NCBI GenBank assembly: GCA_016165875.1
Contig: JABBOT010000001.1
Location: 33,659,011 to 33,723,010 of the forward strand
Length of the DNA: 64,000 bases
Direction of reading: 5' to 3'
Source of the DNA: Acanthopleura granulata
Lineage: Eukaryota; Mollusca; Polyplacophora; Chitonida; Chitonidae
Part shown: in pieces, positions 49,225 to 59,868 of the stretch
How positions within the stretch are numbered: the first letter of the stretch is position 1
How the letters are laid out: each line of letters starts with the position of its first letter
Translations under genes and position numbers: made by a program
Notes under the pieces: model-generated
The model's database searches: none
What the model was told of the DNA's origin: nothing
What the model saw: the letters and a program-made list of their open reading frames with translations, nothing else

Positions 49225-49310
49225 CTGATTCATTTATTTATTTATTCACTTGTTTGATTGAGGTTCAGTGCAATGACCAAGATTATTCAACTTGATATCA
49301 CTCAGATAGC
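49225..49310 (-). mobile_element. SINE family 1, short tail fragment
   Basis: The tail-like CATTTATTTATTTATTCACT and TGTTTGATTGAGGTTCAGTG are followed by a short decayed body (GACCAAGATTATTCAAC). Confidence 0.5.
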
Positions 49311-50699
49311 AGTCAGGTAGACCTTCCCTACGCCCAATCCCCACCCCCCCCCCCTCCCTTTTTGCCAGCTAGGCTACCTCACAGGCTACCTGACATATAA
49401 TTACAGGACACAAGCTCATTTCTCAAAAAACAGTTGCTGCTATCCTTAGCTGGATAATAAACCAGCAAAGGCTTTTTCTGTACAGAGATACTTTTCTTAA
49501 TAAGATTGTAGGTCTATCCATTACTGATTTGATTTTAAGCCACAGATTCAAGAAATCAATATGTATATTCACATAAACATTATTATGTACGCTAATAACT
49601 TAAGTCAATGAGTTAATAAGTCATATATAAATGATGTATATCAGTAATAATGATGTTACTGTTCTGGTGTTCAGTAAGCCAGGTTTGCATATATAACATT
49701 CATTTATTTATTTGCCAGGGATCAGTTTGTTGCCATGAATGGCTGCCATCCTTAAGGCCAGTTTGCAAGTGAAGGCCCCATCTGTTCGAAGAAACACATG
49801 TGTTCATTAATTATTCGATTAGGTTTCATGTATGCCTCACAAAGAACATTTCACTAGATCTATTTATAGTGACATGTAACTCACATCACTGATACTAAAC
49901 ACTTCAGCCTTTGTATCAAGTGTGCAAATGTGTCATTGGTCATATACAACTTGGCTCTGAAATATTGAGAATTAGGAAAAGATAACAGCACGTAAACTGT
50001 TCTATACACCTACATACAAACAACAATAAATGTGCAGCTGTGGGAGCAGTCCCAGACATCAGGTGATGGATGATGGCAAATGGACACAGATGCTAAGACA
50101 AGTCCTAATTTCCCTAGTTGATCATTTCTATGCAGTTTATGATATTTGCAGTTTACAGAGAACACATTGTTAGCTGGTTATCTGTCCATAGTTTAAACAG
50201 CATTGGTTACTGCACTGGGGTATTTCTATCTATAAATGCACGTTGGACAATAGTCATTGGTTCCTAGATCTGTGAATCGGCCTTTACATGCATTTGAATT
50301 AAAGTGCATCGTTTCATAGATTAATCTTTGAATATACAAGAATACATGTATATGTTAACAGTAACGATAAACAGTTAGCCCTTCTTGAAAACCGATTGTC
50401 TATATGGCATTACATCAATTTTTTTGTACAATTTCTACCATCCATGTTTTCCCTCAAACACTAACAACATGATCTGCTTTGTTGCTAACTGGTACATGTT
50501 TAATATAGTTTTTGCCAATATAAATACATGGGAGGCTTTTCAACCTGCAACACCAGTGAAAGGTCCAGATGCTCGAAAATAACTTCCTCAATTTTGGCCG
50601 TAAAAAAAGGCTGAATGGTGAAATTGCATCACTTGTAGCTGCAAGTATGTTTAGGAGTAAATATGCACCTGACAGACAGCGATAATTCAAACCGCTTAC
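49311..50699. other. Probable intron of gene B, unannotated
   Basis: AT-rich. A C-run lies at 49342-49358. Two further TTTATTTATT-containing scraps near 49705 and 49810 may be very old SINE pieces. Confidence 0.35.
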
Positions 50700-50793
50700 C
50701 TGAAACTGTGGTACGGCTTAGGTTCCTCTTTGAAAACGTCTTCGTTCTCCATGTCTCTGAGGCAGTTGTCACATGTGCTACGGGGAAGTGCGT
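50700..50793 (-). CDS. Gene B, candidate internal exon
   Basis: The 94-nt exon is flanked on the minus strand by CTGTTTGATTGCAG before 50793 and GTAAGC after 50700, both close to consensus. It enters in phase 1 and leaves in phase 2. The 30 full codons read ALPRSTCDNCLRDMENEDV then FKEEPKPYHSF: a CxxC pair followed by an acidic segment. GC and CpG content are visibly above the flanking DNA. The entry phase fits the exon at 52181-52241 (split codon GAC, Asp) and the exit fits 44572-44704 (split codon AGT, Ser). A second frame is also open, but the phases of the neighbours single out this one. The family is not recognised. Confidence 0.55.
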
Positions 50794-51562
50794 CTGCAAT
50801 CAAACAGGTAACACGAATTCTTAGCCAGGCCGACCAAACCAGGGCTCCGGAAAGGAAACAGGTGATGGAGTAGGTGCCAAAATGGAAAACACTCTCACAT
50901 TGTAAACACAGACTTTCAGCCTGCAGCTAATATAAATTACACATATTAGATAAGACGACCTTCTGCCATTCGTCAGCTAAGCTTAGGTTTAGTAATAATT
51001 TCCAGTCATCCAAAAAATAGAAGCTGGCTTTAAAAAAGCGTGCCTATCCAACTAATTGTCCGTCAGTAATTGGCAAAGAACGTCTCTTGAGAAAAGGAAG
51101 GCTGGAATGCACATAAACATAAACAGCTAAACTCGGGTCTATTGTGTTACTGCTTACTCTACTGGTAAATAAACACCCTAAACGCATTTTGTTACACTGC
51201 TGATGACTTGCATTCGGGTCAAATTTCACGATGTCTTTTTTCGTGTTGTTGTTTGGCATGGAATATAATTTAAAGACAGATTGGTTGGGGGGGGGGACTA
51301 TGAGCAGAAAGCAAAATCAGTGAAATTGATGACTGTATTGAGGTCAAATGAAAATAATTATGTTTACTACTGTTAGCTGTAAGATTTAATTACCACACAA
51401 TGTTTGTATTGGAGATGTTTTTATCATGTTGTCCGTTGTGTACTCAAGTCATTCATTGAATCTTACGGGGAAGCTGATTTTCTTATGAGTTTATGATGTG
51501 TAGCTGAACGGCTGTCTTGTATCAAACTTCAAAGATCTACTTCATTTCCTTCTTACAAAAGA
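50794..51562. other. Intron of gene B, unannotated
   Basis: No element was identified. A G-run of about 12 lies at 51285-51296. Confidence 0.4.
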
Positions 51563-51706
51563 GGACAAACCAACAACCTCTGGTGAGTTACTGGCATGCT
51601 CTTCCACGTGCGACACATGTCACACTGGTGAAAAGCAAGTGGTTTTTAGTAAGCTTTAGGCAAAAGAGATTCGTTAACTGCTTAATACCACCAATGCCCC
51701 AAAACG
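51563..51706 (-). repeat. Direct copy of SINE family 2 body (144 bp)
   Basis: This segment is repeated at 51845-51988, exactly 282 bp away, with one difference that I can see (CACGTGCGAC here, CACGTGTGAC there). It carries only the body of the element, without the tRNA-like head, so it looks like a recent local duplication. Confidence 0.9.
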
Positions 51707-51788
51707 ACAAAGTGCATGTGCCATAAATCCATGTAGCATACATCAAGTACTTGTTTGACTCTTGTTTTGTGCCAAACTTAGAAACAAA

Positions 51789-52097
51789 TGTATTTCACTT
51801 ACAGTGACAGCCATTTTTATGGGTGGAAGAAACTGGAGTGCCAGGGACAAACCAACAACCTCTGGTGAGTTACTGGCATGCTCTTCCACGTGTGACACAT
51901 GTCACACTGGTGAAAAGCAAGTGGTTTTTAGTAAGCTTTAGGCAAAAGAGATTCGTTAACTGCTTAATACCACCAATGCCCCAAAACGCAACCGCAACGG
52001 GAGGAAAAACTCCCTGTTCAACAACCGGGGTTGAACCAAACGTTTGCATGATCCGGAGACTGAAATGCTAGTATCTTAACCACTTCAACCATTGATC
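51789..52097 (-). mobile_element. tRNA-derived SINE, family 2
   Basis: On the minus strand the head reads AATGGTTGAAGTGGTTAAGA (A-box-like), followed about 50 bases later by GTTTGGTTCAACCCCGG, a good B-box match. The spacing between the two is close to that of a real tRNA. The body follows (CCACGTGTGACACATG..., TTTTGGGGCATTGG), then a part shared with family 1 (TTCTTCCACCCATAAAAATG, GTGAAATACATTTG). It is distinct from family 1 in its head and most of its body. Related pieces are at 8570 and 55990. Confidence 0.75.
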
Positions 52098-52180
52098 GCA
52101 TTGTCCATCATTAAACAAAGTGCTAAATCTGATCGACGAGATATATGTGTATTATTACCAATTTCTCACCTGACACTCAC

Positions 52181-52241
52181 CAGAACTGGAGCTTCCAACA
52201 GAGAATGAGTCTAACAATTTACAGACACAGTATATACATGT
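52181..52241 (-). CDS. Gene B, candidate internal exon
   Basis: The minus-strand acceptor CTGATTGTTGGCAG precedes 52241 and GTGAGTG follows 52181. The 61-nt exon enters in phase 0 and leaves in phase 1, and only one frame is open: TCIYCVCKLLDSFSVGSSSS. It holds a CxxCxC motif that would sit 20-odd residues before the CDNC of the next exon, suggesting a small metal-binding or disulfide-rich unit of the CxxCxC...CxxC kind. The exit phase joins to 50793 with Asp. The phase 0 entry does not match the phase 2 exit of 61736-61830, so at least one exon should lie between. Confidence 0.42.
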
Positions 52242-52437
52242 CTGCCAACAATCAGACAGTAAAATTCATAACAAAGGTAGTAACCTGTAAAACATGTTCA
52301 GTTCTAGTTGTCTGGAAATGAAGCCAGTTTCTGACTATTGCTTATATGTAGTTAAATGTCGTTTTTTTTTTTTTGTTTGTTTTGGGGTATGGGTGGTGGT
52401 CTAAAATCTAGATCTAGATCTGGTCTAAAATTCCTGT
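52242..52437. other. Intronic spacer
   Basis: Contains a T-run at 52364-52374 and a TCTAGATCTAGATC palindromic cluster at 52408-52422. Confidence 0.5.
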
Positions 52438-52570
52438 TTAGTGAGGAATTCCTAGCTTATTCCTAGAAATACCTGGCTTATTCCTAGAAACTCCTAGCTT
52501 ATTCCTAGAAATTCCTAGCTTATTCCTAGAAATTCCTGGCTTATTCCTAGAAATTCCTAGCTTATTTCTT
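52438..52570. repeat. 22-bp minisatellite, about 6 units
   Basis: ATTCCTAGCTTATTCCTAGA recurs with small changes (ACCTGGCTTATTCC, CTCCTAGCTTATTCC). Confidence 0.88.
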
Positions 52571-53339
52571 TCAGCTCTCCTTATTATTAATTGAAACATT
52601 TCTTTCATTTATTTCGTGGCCACTCAGACAGAGGTGTGAATACGCATCAAAATCATTTCCTTAACCATCTTTTCTTGTGTGCTGGGAAAGGCGTAAATGT
52701 GCAGGCAGTTGCATTTTCCCCGCAGTGCTTTCTTTCACAGTATATAACATCACACTTCATTTCATATGCGAAATGGTTCTGTTCGTACGTGCTGGTTTTT
52801 CCTTTATTTTGTACAACGGTCTGCCAAATTTTGCCAAGAAGCTGGTTTGATTAATGTCTGCGTTTCATATTGTTGAAAAATGCATTTAAAATTGTCCAAC
52901 AGTGCGCCAGTGTAAGACATGGGGACTTAGGTTTCATGATCAGTTCTGGGGTGGTTTTTACTGATGTTTTTGATGCCTTATCATATGAATGTCCAGGGTG
53001 TTTAGCTGCATAGAGCTCTACCTGGATGCCTCAAAGTATTCATCCGTACATTATCTCTAGAAATTGGAAAAGACTGCCTGAAAACTACAAGAATGTATGC
53101 TCTGTGAATGTTTCTCCTAATTCTCTACAAAGAATTAAGGTACTCTGGTGAGTGTCGAAATATCAGAAATTGCTTACTTTATATCCAGTTCATCATGACC
53201 GCATTTAGTGCTTTGTTTGATCTACTCTACCTGGATCAGACACAAAGAGTTCATTTCAAAATTGTCTCAATTTAGACACTGACCTACAACCAGATCTTTA
53301 GTTTAACAAAGGAAAAAAATTTCCCTTGAGGCATTATTC
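52571..53339. other. Unannotated DNA
   Basis: An 87-codon plus frame at 52591-52854 has no splice or family support. Nothing else. Confidence 0.4.
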
Positions 53340-55215
53340 CAACAACCTGTCCATAGCTTGCAGCTTATACCCTGCCAGTGGTTTGGTCTTGAGGCATTAT
53401 TCCAGGACCCTGTCAACAGCTTGTTACTGACAACCTGCCAGTGCTTTGGTCTTGAGGCATTATTCCAGCACCCTGTCACTAGCTTGTTGCTGATAACCTG
53501 CCAGTGGTTTGGTCTTGAGGCATTATTTCAGCACCCTGTCACTAGCTTGCTGCTGATAACCTGCCAATGGTTTGGTCTTGAGGCATTATTTCAGCACCCT
53601 GTCACTAGCTTGCTGCTTATAACCTGCCAGTGGTTTGGTCTTGAGGCATTATTCCAGCACCCTGTCACTAGCTTGATGCTGATAACCTGCCAGTGCTTTG
53701 GTCTTGAGGCATTATTTCAGGACCCTGTCACCAGCTTGATGCTGATAACCTGCCAATGGTTTGGTCTTGAGGCATTATTCCAGGACCCTGTCACCAGCTT
53801 GATGCTGATAACCTGCCAGTGCTTTGGTCTTGAGGCATTATTTCAGGACCCTGTCACCAGCTTGATGCTGATAACCTGCCAATGGTTTGTTCTTGAGGCA
53901 TTATTTCAGGACCCTGTCACTAGCTTGCTGCTTATAACCTGCCAATGGTTTGGTCTTGAGGCATTATTCCAGTGGCATGTCGTTAGCTTGCTGATGATAA
54001 CCTGCCAATGGTTTGGTCTTGAGGCATTATTTCAGCACCCTGTCACTAGCTTGCTGCTGATAACCTGCCAATGGTTTGGTCTTGAGGCATTATTCCAGGA
54101 CCCTGTCACCAGCTTGATGCTGATAACCTGCCAGTGGTTTGGTCTTGAGGCATTATTCCAGCACCCTGTCAATAGCTTGATGCTGATAACCTGCCAATGG
54201 TTTGGTCTTGAGGCATTATTCCAGCACCCTGTCACCAGCTTGCTGATGATAACCTGCCAATGGTTTGGTCTTGAGGCATTATTCCAGGACCCTGTCACTA
54301 GCTTGATGCTGATAACCTGCCAGTGGTTTGGTCTTAAGGCATTATTTCAGGAACCTGTCACCAGCTTGATGCTGATAACCTGCCAATGGTTTGGTCTTGA
54401 GGCATTATTTCAGGACCCTGTCACTAGCTTGCTGCTTATAACCTGCCAATGGTTTGGTCTTGAGGCATTATTCCAGTGGCATGTCGTTAGCTTGCTGATG
54501 ATAACCTGCCAATGGTTTGGTCTTGAGGCATTATTTCAGCACCCTGTCATTAGCTTGCTGCTGATAACCTGCCAATGGTTTGGTCTTGAGGCATTATTCC
54601 AGGACCCTGTCACTAGCTTGATGCTGATAACCTGCCAGTGGTTTGGTCTTGAGGCATTATTCCAGCACCGTGTCACCAGCTTGATGCTGATAACCTGCCA
54701 ATGGTTTGGTCTTGAGGCATTATTCCAGCACCCTGTCAATAGCTTGATGCTGATAACCTGCCAATGGTTTGGTCTTGAGGCATTATTCCAGCACCCTGTC
54801 ACCAGCTTGCTGATGATAACCTGCCAATGGTTTGGTCTTGAGGCATTATTCCAGGACCCTGTCACCAGCTTGATGCTGATAACCTGCCAATGGTTTGGTC
54901 TTGAGGCATTATTTCAGGACCCTGTCACCAGCTTGATGCTGATAACCTGCCAATGGTTTGGTCTTGAGGCATTATTTCAGGACCCTGTCACTAGCTTGCT
55001 GCTTATAACCTGCCAATGGTTTGGTCTTGAGGCATTATTCCAGTGGCATGTCACTAGCTAGCTGCTGATAACCTGCCAATGGTTTGGTCTTGAGGCATTA
55101 TTCCAGCGGCCGTTAGCTTGCTGATGATAACCTGCCAATGGTTTGGTCTTGAGGCATTATTCCAGCAGCCTGTCACTTGCTTGCTGCTGATAACCTGCCA
55201 ATGGTTTGCCTATGG
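53340..55215. repeat. 63-bp satellite, about 30 units, with 8/9-unit higher order
   Basis: The unit (CAGCTTGATGCTGATAACCT, then GCCAATGGTTTGGTCTTGAG, then GCATTATTCCAGGACCCTGT and CAC) repeats every 63 bp. The marker AGTGGCATGT occurs at 53971, 54475 and 55042. The intervals are 504 (8 units) and 567 (9 units), so multi-unit blocks were duplicated. Because 63 is a multiple of three and units rarely gain indels, one plus frame stays open for 567 codons (53358-55061; repeating ITCQWFGLEALFQ). It opens on TTG and closes inside the array. Minus frames are open too. The frame has no start context, splice site or flanking coding sequence, so it is not called a gene. Units decay at the right edge. 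Confidence 0.95.
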
Positions 55216-55849
55216 AATACCACAGGAATAGTTGTAGAATATGAAGGTTGCCTATTCATTCTGGATTCCAAGACCACTGTAATGAATGTAGACTGTATGC
55301 AGCTAAATTAGCCCTGAGGAATGGTAGAAGAATGCTTGGGGTCTGCTGTAGGTTTGGTAGTACTTAGTGAGCTAAAGGCAATTAAACCACTGAAAACCGT
55401 TTGCCTGCCAGTGGAAATGCCTAAACGTTAAGCTCCATGTGCAACTGTCCAGAATATACACACAATGAAGCCAGGTTTTGCGCTGAAAATCCAGCTAATA
55501 TGTACATGCCTATGGTGATAAATGTAACTCGTTCCAATTAAAATCATTCAGGAACAGAAGCCTTGATAACAGTTTGGTTCATGTATATACACTAGAAGTC
55601 AGCAATGTATTTATTGTTATGACTTGCAGCAGCTGCACAAACTGTACATATGATGCAGAAAGTTCAGTACCGCTGTAGAGGCAACATTGCTCAGCCATTC
55701 AGGCATCTATCCTACCAGTGATACATATGCACACACACGTTATTGAAAGTGCCTTTTGTTGTAAACACCTCACCAGTACTGAATTGTATTCATTATTTTT
55801 TCAAAAGTTTTTCAATAAATATTGACTCATAGCATATCAAATGGTCCTC
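55216..55849. other. Unannotated DNA
   Basis: AT-rich, no feature identified. Confidence 0.45.
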
Positions 55850-55989
55850 ACCTGACTGAGAATGGTGTCAAATATCTAAACACATCATGCAAATATACAG
55901 TTAACTATGATCTCTATACGCTTTAATTTCTTTGCTTTCTTAATCTTGTTTATGACACTACACTTGGGAAGTTTTCTCTTATATAATAG

Positions 55990-56135
55990 CTATTCAGTTT
56001 TCCGGAAGGGGGAGAGCTGAGCGCCTGGGCCAAACCATTAAACTTTGGAACACTACTGATAAACTTTCCCACATGTGATGTACAGGCATGCACACTATAC
56101 TGGTGGAAGAGAAGTGGTCTTCAGTGAAAAATACA
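55990..56135 (-). mobile_element. SINE family 2 fragment
   Basis: GAGCGCCTGGGCCAAACC, AACTTTCCCACATGTGAT and TACTGGTGGAAGAGAAGTGG follow the same order as the body at 51826-51945. The head is absent. Confidence 0.55.
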
Positions 56136-56393
56136 CGGTGAAAAACCAAGGCTGATTGCTTATTGGGAACCAACGCAGTGCAGGAAAATGTACGAATTTG
56201 TCACTAATATGTTTAACTGTCTCAATATACACAGAACACTGCAAAGCAGCATGCAAACACACAGCCCAGAATCTCCATCTCATCACAGCTGACAGCGAGT
56301 ACTGTAGCAGCCTAAACAGACCATGGTAATATTGCCCACAAACTGGAATTATGAATTATAAAGTTGCTTTGAGATCTAGACGTAACATGCGCA

Positions 56394-56396
<3 letters not shown>

Positions 56397-56450
<54 letters not shown>
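56397..56450. repeat. AC microsatellite, 27 units
   Basis: Uninterrupted AC dinucleotides over 54 bp, flanked by GCGCACAA and ATATACATAG. Confidence 0.96.
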
Positions 56451-56457
<7 letters not shown>

Positions 56458-57039
56458 TAGTGAATAGTTTCCATATGGGCACACAGCTGAGATAATGTAG
56501 TGTCACAGACCTGACCACATCATACAAATATACAGCCAACAACCCTCATCTGATCACAGCTGACAGGGAGAAATTCCACAGATCTAAACACATCATGCAA
56601 GATACAGATGTACAGACACAGCACTCAAATCCTCCCTCCCTCCCCCCCCCCCTCGGCCACCAATGATTGTTCTGCTGTTTATCTAATCTTTAAGTTCAAA
56701 TGCCATAAATTTCTCCACACTCCAGCCACACCAAACACTTGTAATGTATCAGCAATGCATCACGTCTCCAATCTAAACATGTTAAGCTCACACCAAATGC
56801 TAACATTTACAGTGTGGTTATCACGTACACAAACATATTTAAGTGAGTGCATTATGTCTCGAAGCAATCTAAACACGCTTCACTCAATGATACAAATGCT
56901 GATATTAACCATTTAAACGTAGCACGCATTGCGTATATACCTACCTGAATATCCTTAAATATCACGCTGGACACGTGCCACGAAGCCTAGCATATGGTGA
57001 ACACACTGTATACCATTATGTGTTGTTATGTTCCCGACA

Positions 57040-57404
57040 GGGGAGTTTCGAGTTTGAACTCTTTCATCGAAAAAGGTAAAAAGAGTCCAACTGTGTCATG
57101 TGACTTATCAAAAATGTCAGGCAATTTTGTTCACTTTAATTTACCAATCACCTGTCTCGATGTGTTAGGGAGGTATAAACCACCTCTCCTTCAATCAACA
57201 GCTTCTTAAGTTAAGAAACTTTCAGCTCCTCAACTTTGCCTACCATACGTCTAGTCTAAATAACTTTTTGTGACACTTTTCTCAGAAGTCCAAGTTGTAG
57301 TAAATGTAATCTGAAATAACTGCTTAACATTTTTGACTGGTCACATTGTACAGTAGGGCTTTTTTTACCTTTAACGATAAAAGAGTTTGAACTCGAAACT
57401 CCCC
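57040..57404 (+). mobile_element. MITE, copy 3 (365 bp), cleanest ends
   Basis: Ends are GGGGAGTTTCGAGTTTGAAC and its inverted partner (AGAGTTTGAACTCGAAACTCCCC read forward). The inner terminal part CTCTTTYATCG...GGTAAAAA is also inverted. This is the best-matched pair of the three copies, with about 25 bp of near-perfect inverted repeat. The TA duplication seen at the other copies is not intact here (flanks ACA and AAT). Non-coding. Confidence 0.87.
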
Positions 57405-57620
57405 AATTCAAGACATTCCACTTGCACCAAAATACTGATACTGAATGCAGCACCCGCCTAGCGTATACATACATGCACAAAGAATATATATATATATATA
57501 TACATATGTACTGTATACCACTACGTGTCACAATGTCTCCAGTCTAAAGCTTGTTTTGCAAATCTGTCCTTGCACCATGTCTCCAATATAAACACATTCT
57601 ACTCGTACAAATTTGGCAAC

Positions 57621-58267
57621 ACTTAAACAGTCTTGCACACATGTATGCATCATATAAGACAGTACATCATGTTTTCAACATACATGCATATGCAAACAGA
57701 AATTAGACACCTAACCCACACATATACACTTACATGTATATACTGCATGATGACTGCATCTTCGCTCCTTTATTTTAAACACAATACTGGAGGTACAATA
57801 TATGTGGCATATGTGACTAATAACAGACCTCACAGAAACACATGTGGTGGCATGGAGCAGAATCACACACTGGACGCAGAACAGTTATAAATTCATCAGT
57901 GTTTATTAACGGCTGAAATAACAACTGAGTGTCATGTTAACTATAAAACACGAGACACTTTCAGGGTCTTGTAAGCTCATAATATTAGGTTTATTATACA
58001 GTCCTGAGGTTATTTTATTTTAGGATCTTCTCATATAAATAGTCTCAGGGTGTATGTATACTTCACCTGACAATCTTGTCTAAATACTGGCTGTCTGTTA
58101 CAGTTTGATATATACATTCCCAGGTGTAGCACAGATGACGAAGCTCTTAAGCCATCACAAACTCCACAATTATGATTAAACAATGTGACATATGATAAGA
58201 TCAAATTTAATATTGGTATTAAATACTGCACACAACTATCATGTTGTTATCTACATGTATCCTGATA
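57621..58267. other. Unannotated DNA, possible small gene B exon inside
   Basis: AT-rich with TACATGTATA-type runs. See the candidate exon at 58067-58094. Confidence 0.4.
58067..58094 (-). CDS. Gene B, speculative 28-nt exon
   Basis: The minus-strand text CAAACTGTAACAG precedes 58094 and GTGAAG follows 58067 (a weak donor). Entered in phase 2 and left in phase 0, it reads QPVFRQDCQ after a split Arg codon. This would exactly bridge the phase 2 exit of 61736-61830 and the phase 0 entry of 52241, giving FRQDCQ-TCIYCVCK. The fit of phases and the cysteine spacing are attractive. The splice sites are mediocre, and a 22-nt rival at 56945-56966 (GTAGGT donor) also has compatible phases. Confidence 0.22.
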
Positions 58268-58432
58268 TTTAGTTATTTATTTGATTGTTGCTTTTTGCAC
58301 AATACTATAAAAGAAGAATATTGCGCTTATACACGTATGTGACAGAGGCCAGAATTTGTGGTGGGAAGAAACTGGACAGATCCAGAGAGAGGGAAACGCA
58401 CAACCATCCAAAGGTTGCTGGCAGACCTGATG
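58268..58432 (-). mobile_element. SINE family 1, head-truncated
   Basis: TAGTTATTTATTTGATTGTT, GGCCAGAATTTGTGGTGGGA, AACCATCCAAAGGTTGCTGG and CAGACC match the tail half of the family. It is diverged and stops before the tRNA-like head. Confidence 0.78.
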
Positions 58433-58699
58433 TATATACAGTCAAATGTAAATAATGAATAGTTTACCTGCCACTACACACACAAGGAAAATCCATACAA
58501 TAAATAAGAAGAGATGTAATTATACTTACTTCATTACACATTTATCATTAATTTTACAACCCAGTTAAATGATCTCACATCACCTTAAAACCATTACAAT
58601 TGTTTTTAAATATAGCCTTATCTTGTATAATATTTCTCTAAACGGTCTATCCCCTGTTCAGATATATCAGTCTATGTATGCCACATGATTCCCATACCA

Positions 58700-58912
58700 T
58701 TTTCATGTTTGCAAGATGCTCGTTCAAGCATATTCTGAGAGCATTACACTTTGCAGTTATAAAATTATACTTTCTGTGAAGCTCTGAAAATCATCCAACC
58801 CAAACCAATGTACTTTTGTCACCAAAAGCTATTATAAAAAAAGATGCATACATTACATGAACTGCAAGCTGCAGTTAACTATGCAAAATGGTTGAGGAAT
58901 TTGGAATACATA
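58700..58912 (+). repeat. Dispersed repeat R3, copy 3 (most diverged)
   Basis: TTTTCATGTTTGCAAGATG, CAAGCATATTCTGAGAGCAT, ATTATACTTTCTGTGAAGC, TTTTGTCACCAAAAGC and TTGAGGAATTTGG follow the order of the copies at 23279 and 47078. Confidence 0.65.
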
Positions 58913-59334
58913 CATGTATAGAATAACTTGCCAGTAACCTTGCAGCCTCCCCAGGTAACCTACCAGTGATATATGGTATGGTGTGGTAAGTCCAGGATGT
59001 GATGGGCTGTGTCACCTGTCACTGTCAGCTGTATTAGCCACAGATCTAACCCCTTCAACCATAGCAACCTGGCTGGCCAGGAGCACACAGAGGCACAGGG
59101 ACACTTATAGGCCTCCCCCACCCCTCTTCCTCCTCCTAAACCCTAGAGGTGACTATTCAGCCCCTTCACAGCTGAACAAACACCCCATACTATAATATTT
59201 ACATATTTCCCCTGACAAGGCTCCCAAAGGTGTCCCCTATCACAGTGAATCATTTAAACCCTGGAAGTGGCCTGTGATGTGCTAATAGCTAAGTCTGGCT
59301 TCATTGGCTTTTGGCACCACCTGTGTTGGTGGTG

Positions 59335-59366
<32 letters not shown>

Positions 59367-59380
59367 AAGAAAGAAAAAAA
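58913..59380. other. Unannotated DNA ending in a long A-run
   Basis: A GC-moderate stretch (58980-59165) has no exon signals. A poly-A of about 27 with A/G continuation at 59335-59380 precedes repeat R4. Confidence 0.5.
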
Positions 59381-59863
59381 CAGTTTTCCACAGTTTTGTC
59401 ACTGGGTTTAGTCCATGTTAATAATAAAGAAGTTAAAACAGCACTAAAGGTCTGGCGTGGCTGAGCCGCTGTAGTATACATATATATATATATATATAGA
59501 GGATTGGCTGGAGACTGGGTGCACACAAGTACAATGGCCTAGGAGGATCAAGCTTGTAATAGTCAAGGTTTATACCCACACTGAAACACAGTGAATCCCC
59601 AGAGGACTGATCGGGATCACAATGAACGCTCCTCAGTAACTCCCAAACACAGGCTTCCCTGACACGGACTTTTCCACGTGCTCACCATATTCAGTATGCA
59701 TGTCACAGAGTATATACACTGAGGATGCCACATTCACTGCTCTGTACAGTCCATATATTTTCTAGTCGTGGCAGTAATTAATTATGATCCATATGTGCTA
59801 GTTTACAAACTTTTCAGTTTACTTATCTACATATCAAACACTTATCACATTAAGCAGATTTGC
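59381..59863. repeat. Repeat R4, copy 1
   Basis: It runs from CAGTTTTCCACAGTTTTGTC to AAGCAGATTTGC and is nearly identical to copy 2. It contains GGTCTGGCGTGGCTGAGCCG, a TA microsatellite and CACACTGAAACACAGTGAAT. The minus strand has a frame (RQTFSAVLTSLLLTW...) shared by all copies only because the copies are nearly identical. The class is unknown: no terminal inverted repeats and no certain tRNA-like boxes were seen. Confidence 0.88.
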
Positions 59864-59868
59864 CTTAG

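Larger units (their letters stand above)
55850..57620. repeat. Old degenerate repeat region, about 100-bp units
   Basis: The landmarks CTAAACACATCATGCAAATA and CATCTGATCACAGCTGACAG (near 55870, 56280, 56520-56570, 56580) and GTCTCCAATCTAAACA with CAAATGCTAACATT (near 56763, 56855, 57533, 57575) recur in order but heavily decayed. The region hosts a SINE family 2 fragment, a CA microsatellite and a MITE, each interrupting it. Confidence 0.55.

Noticed and set aside
53358..55061. 567-codon open frame as a repeat-protein gene
   Set aside because: It starts on TTG, begins and ends inside a 63-bp array, has open frames on the other strand too, and no flanking exon or start context.
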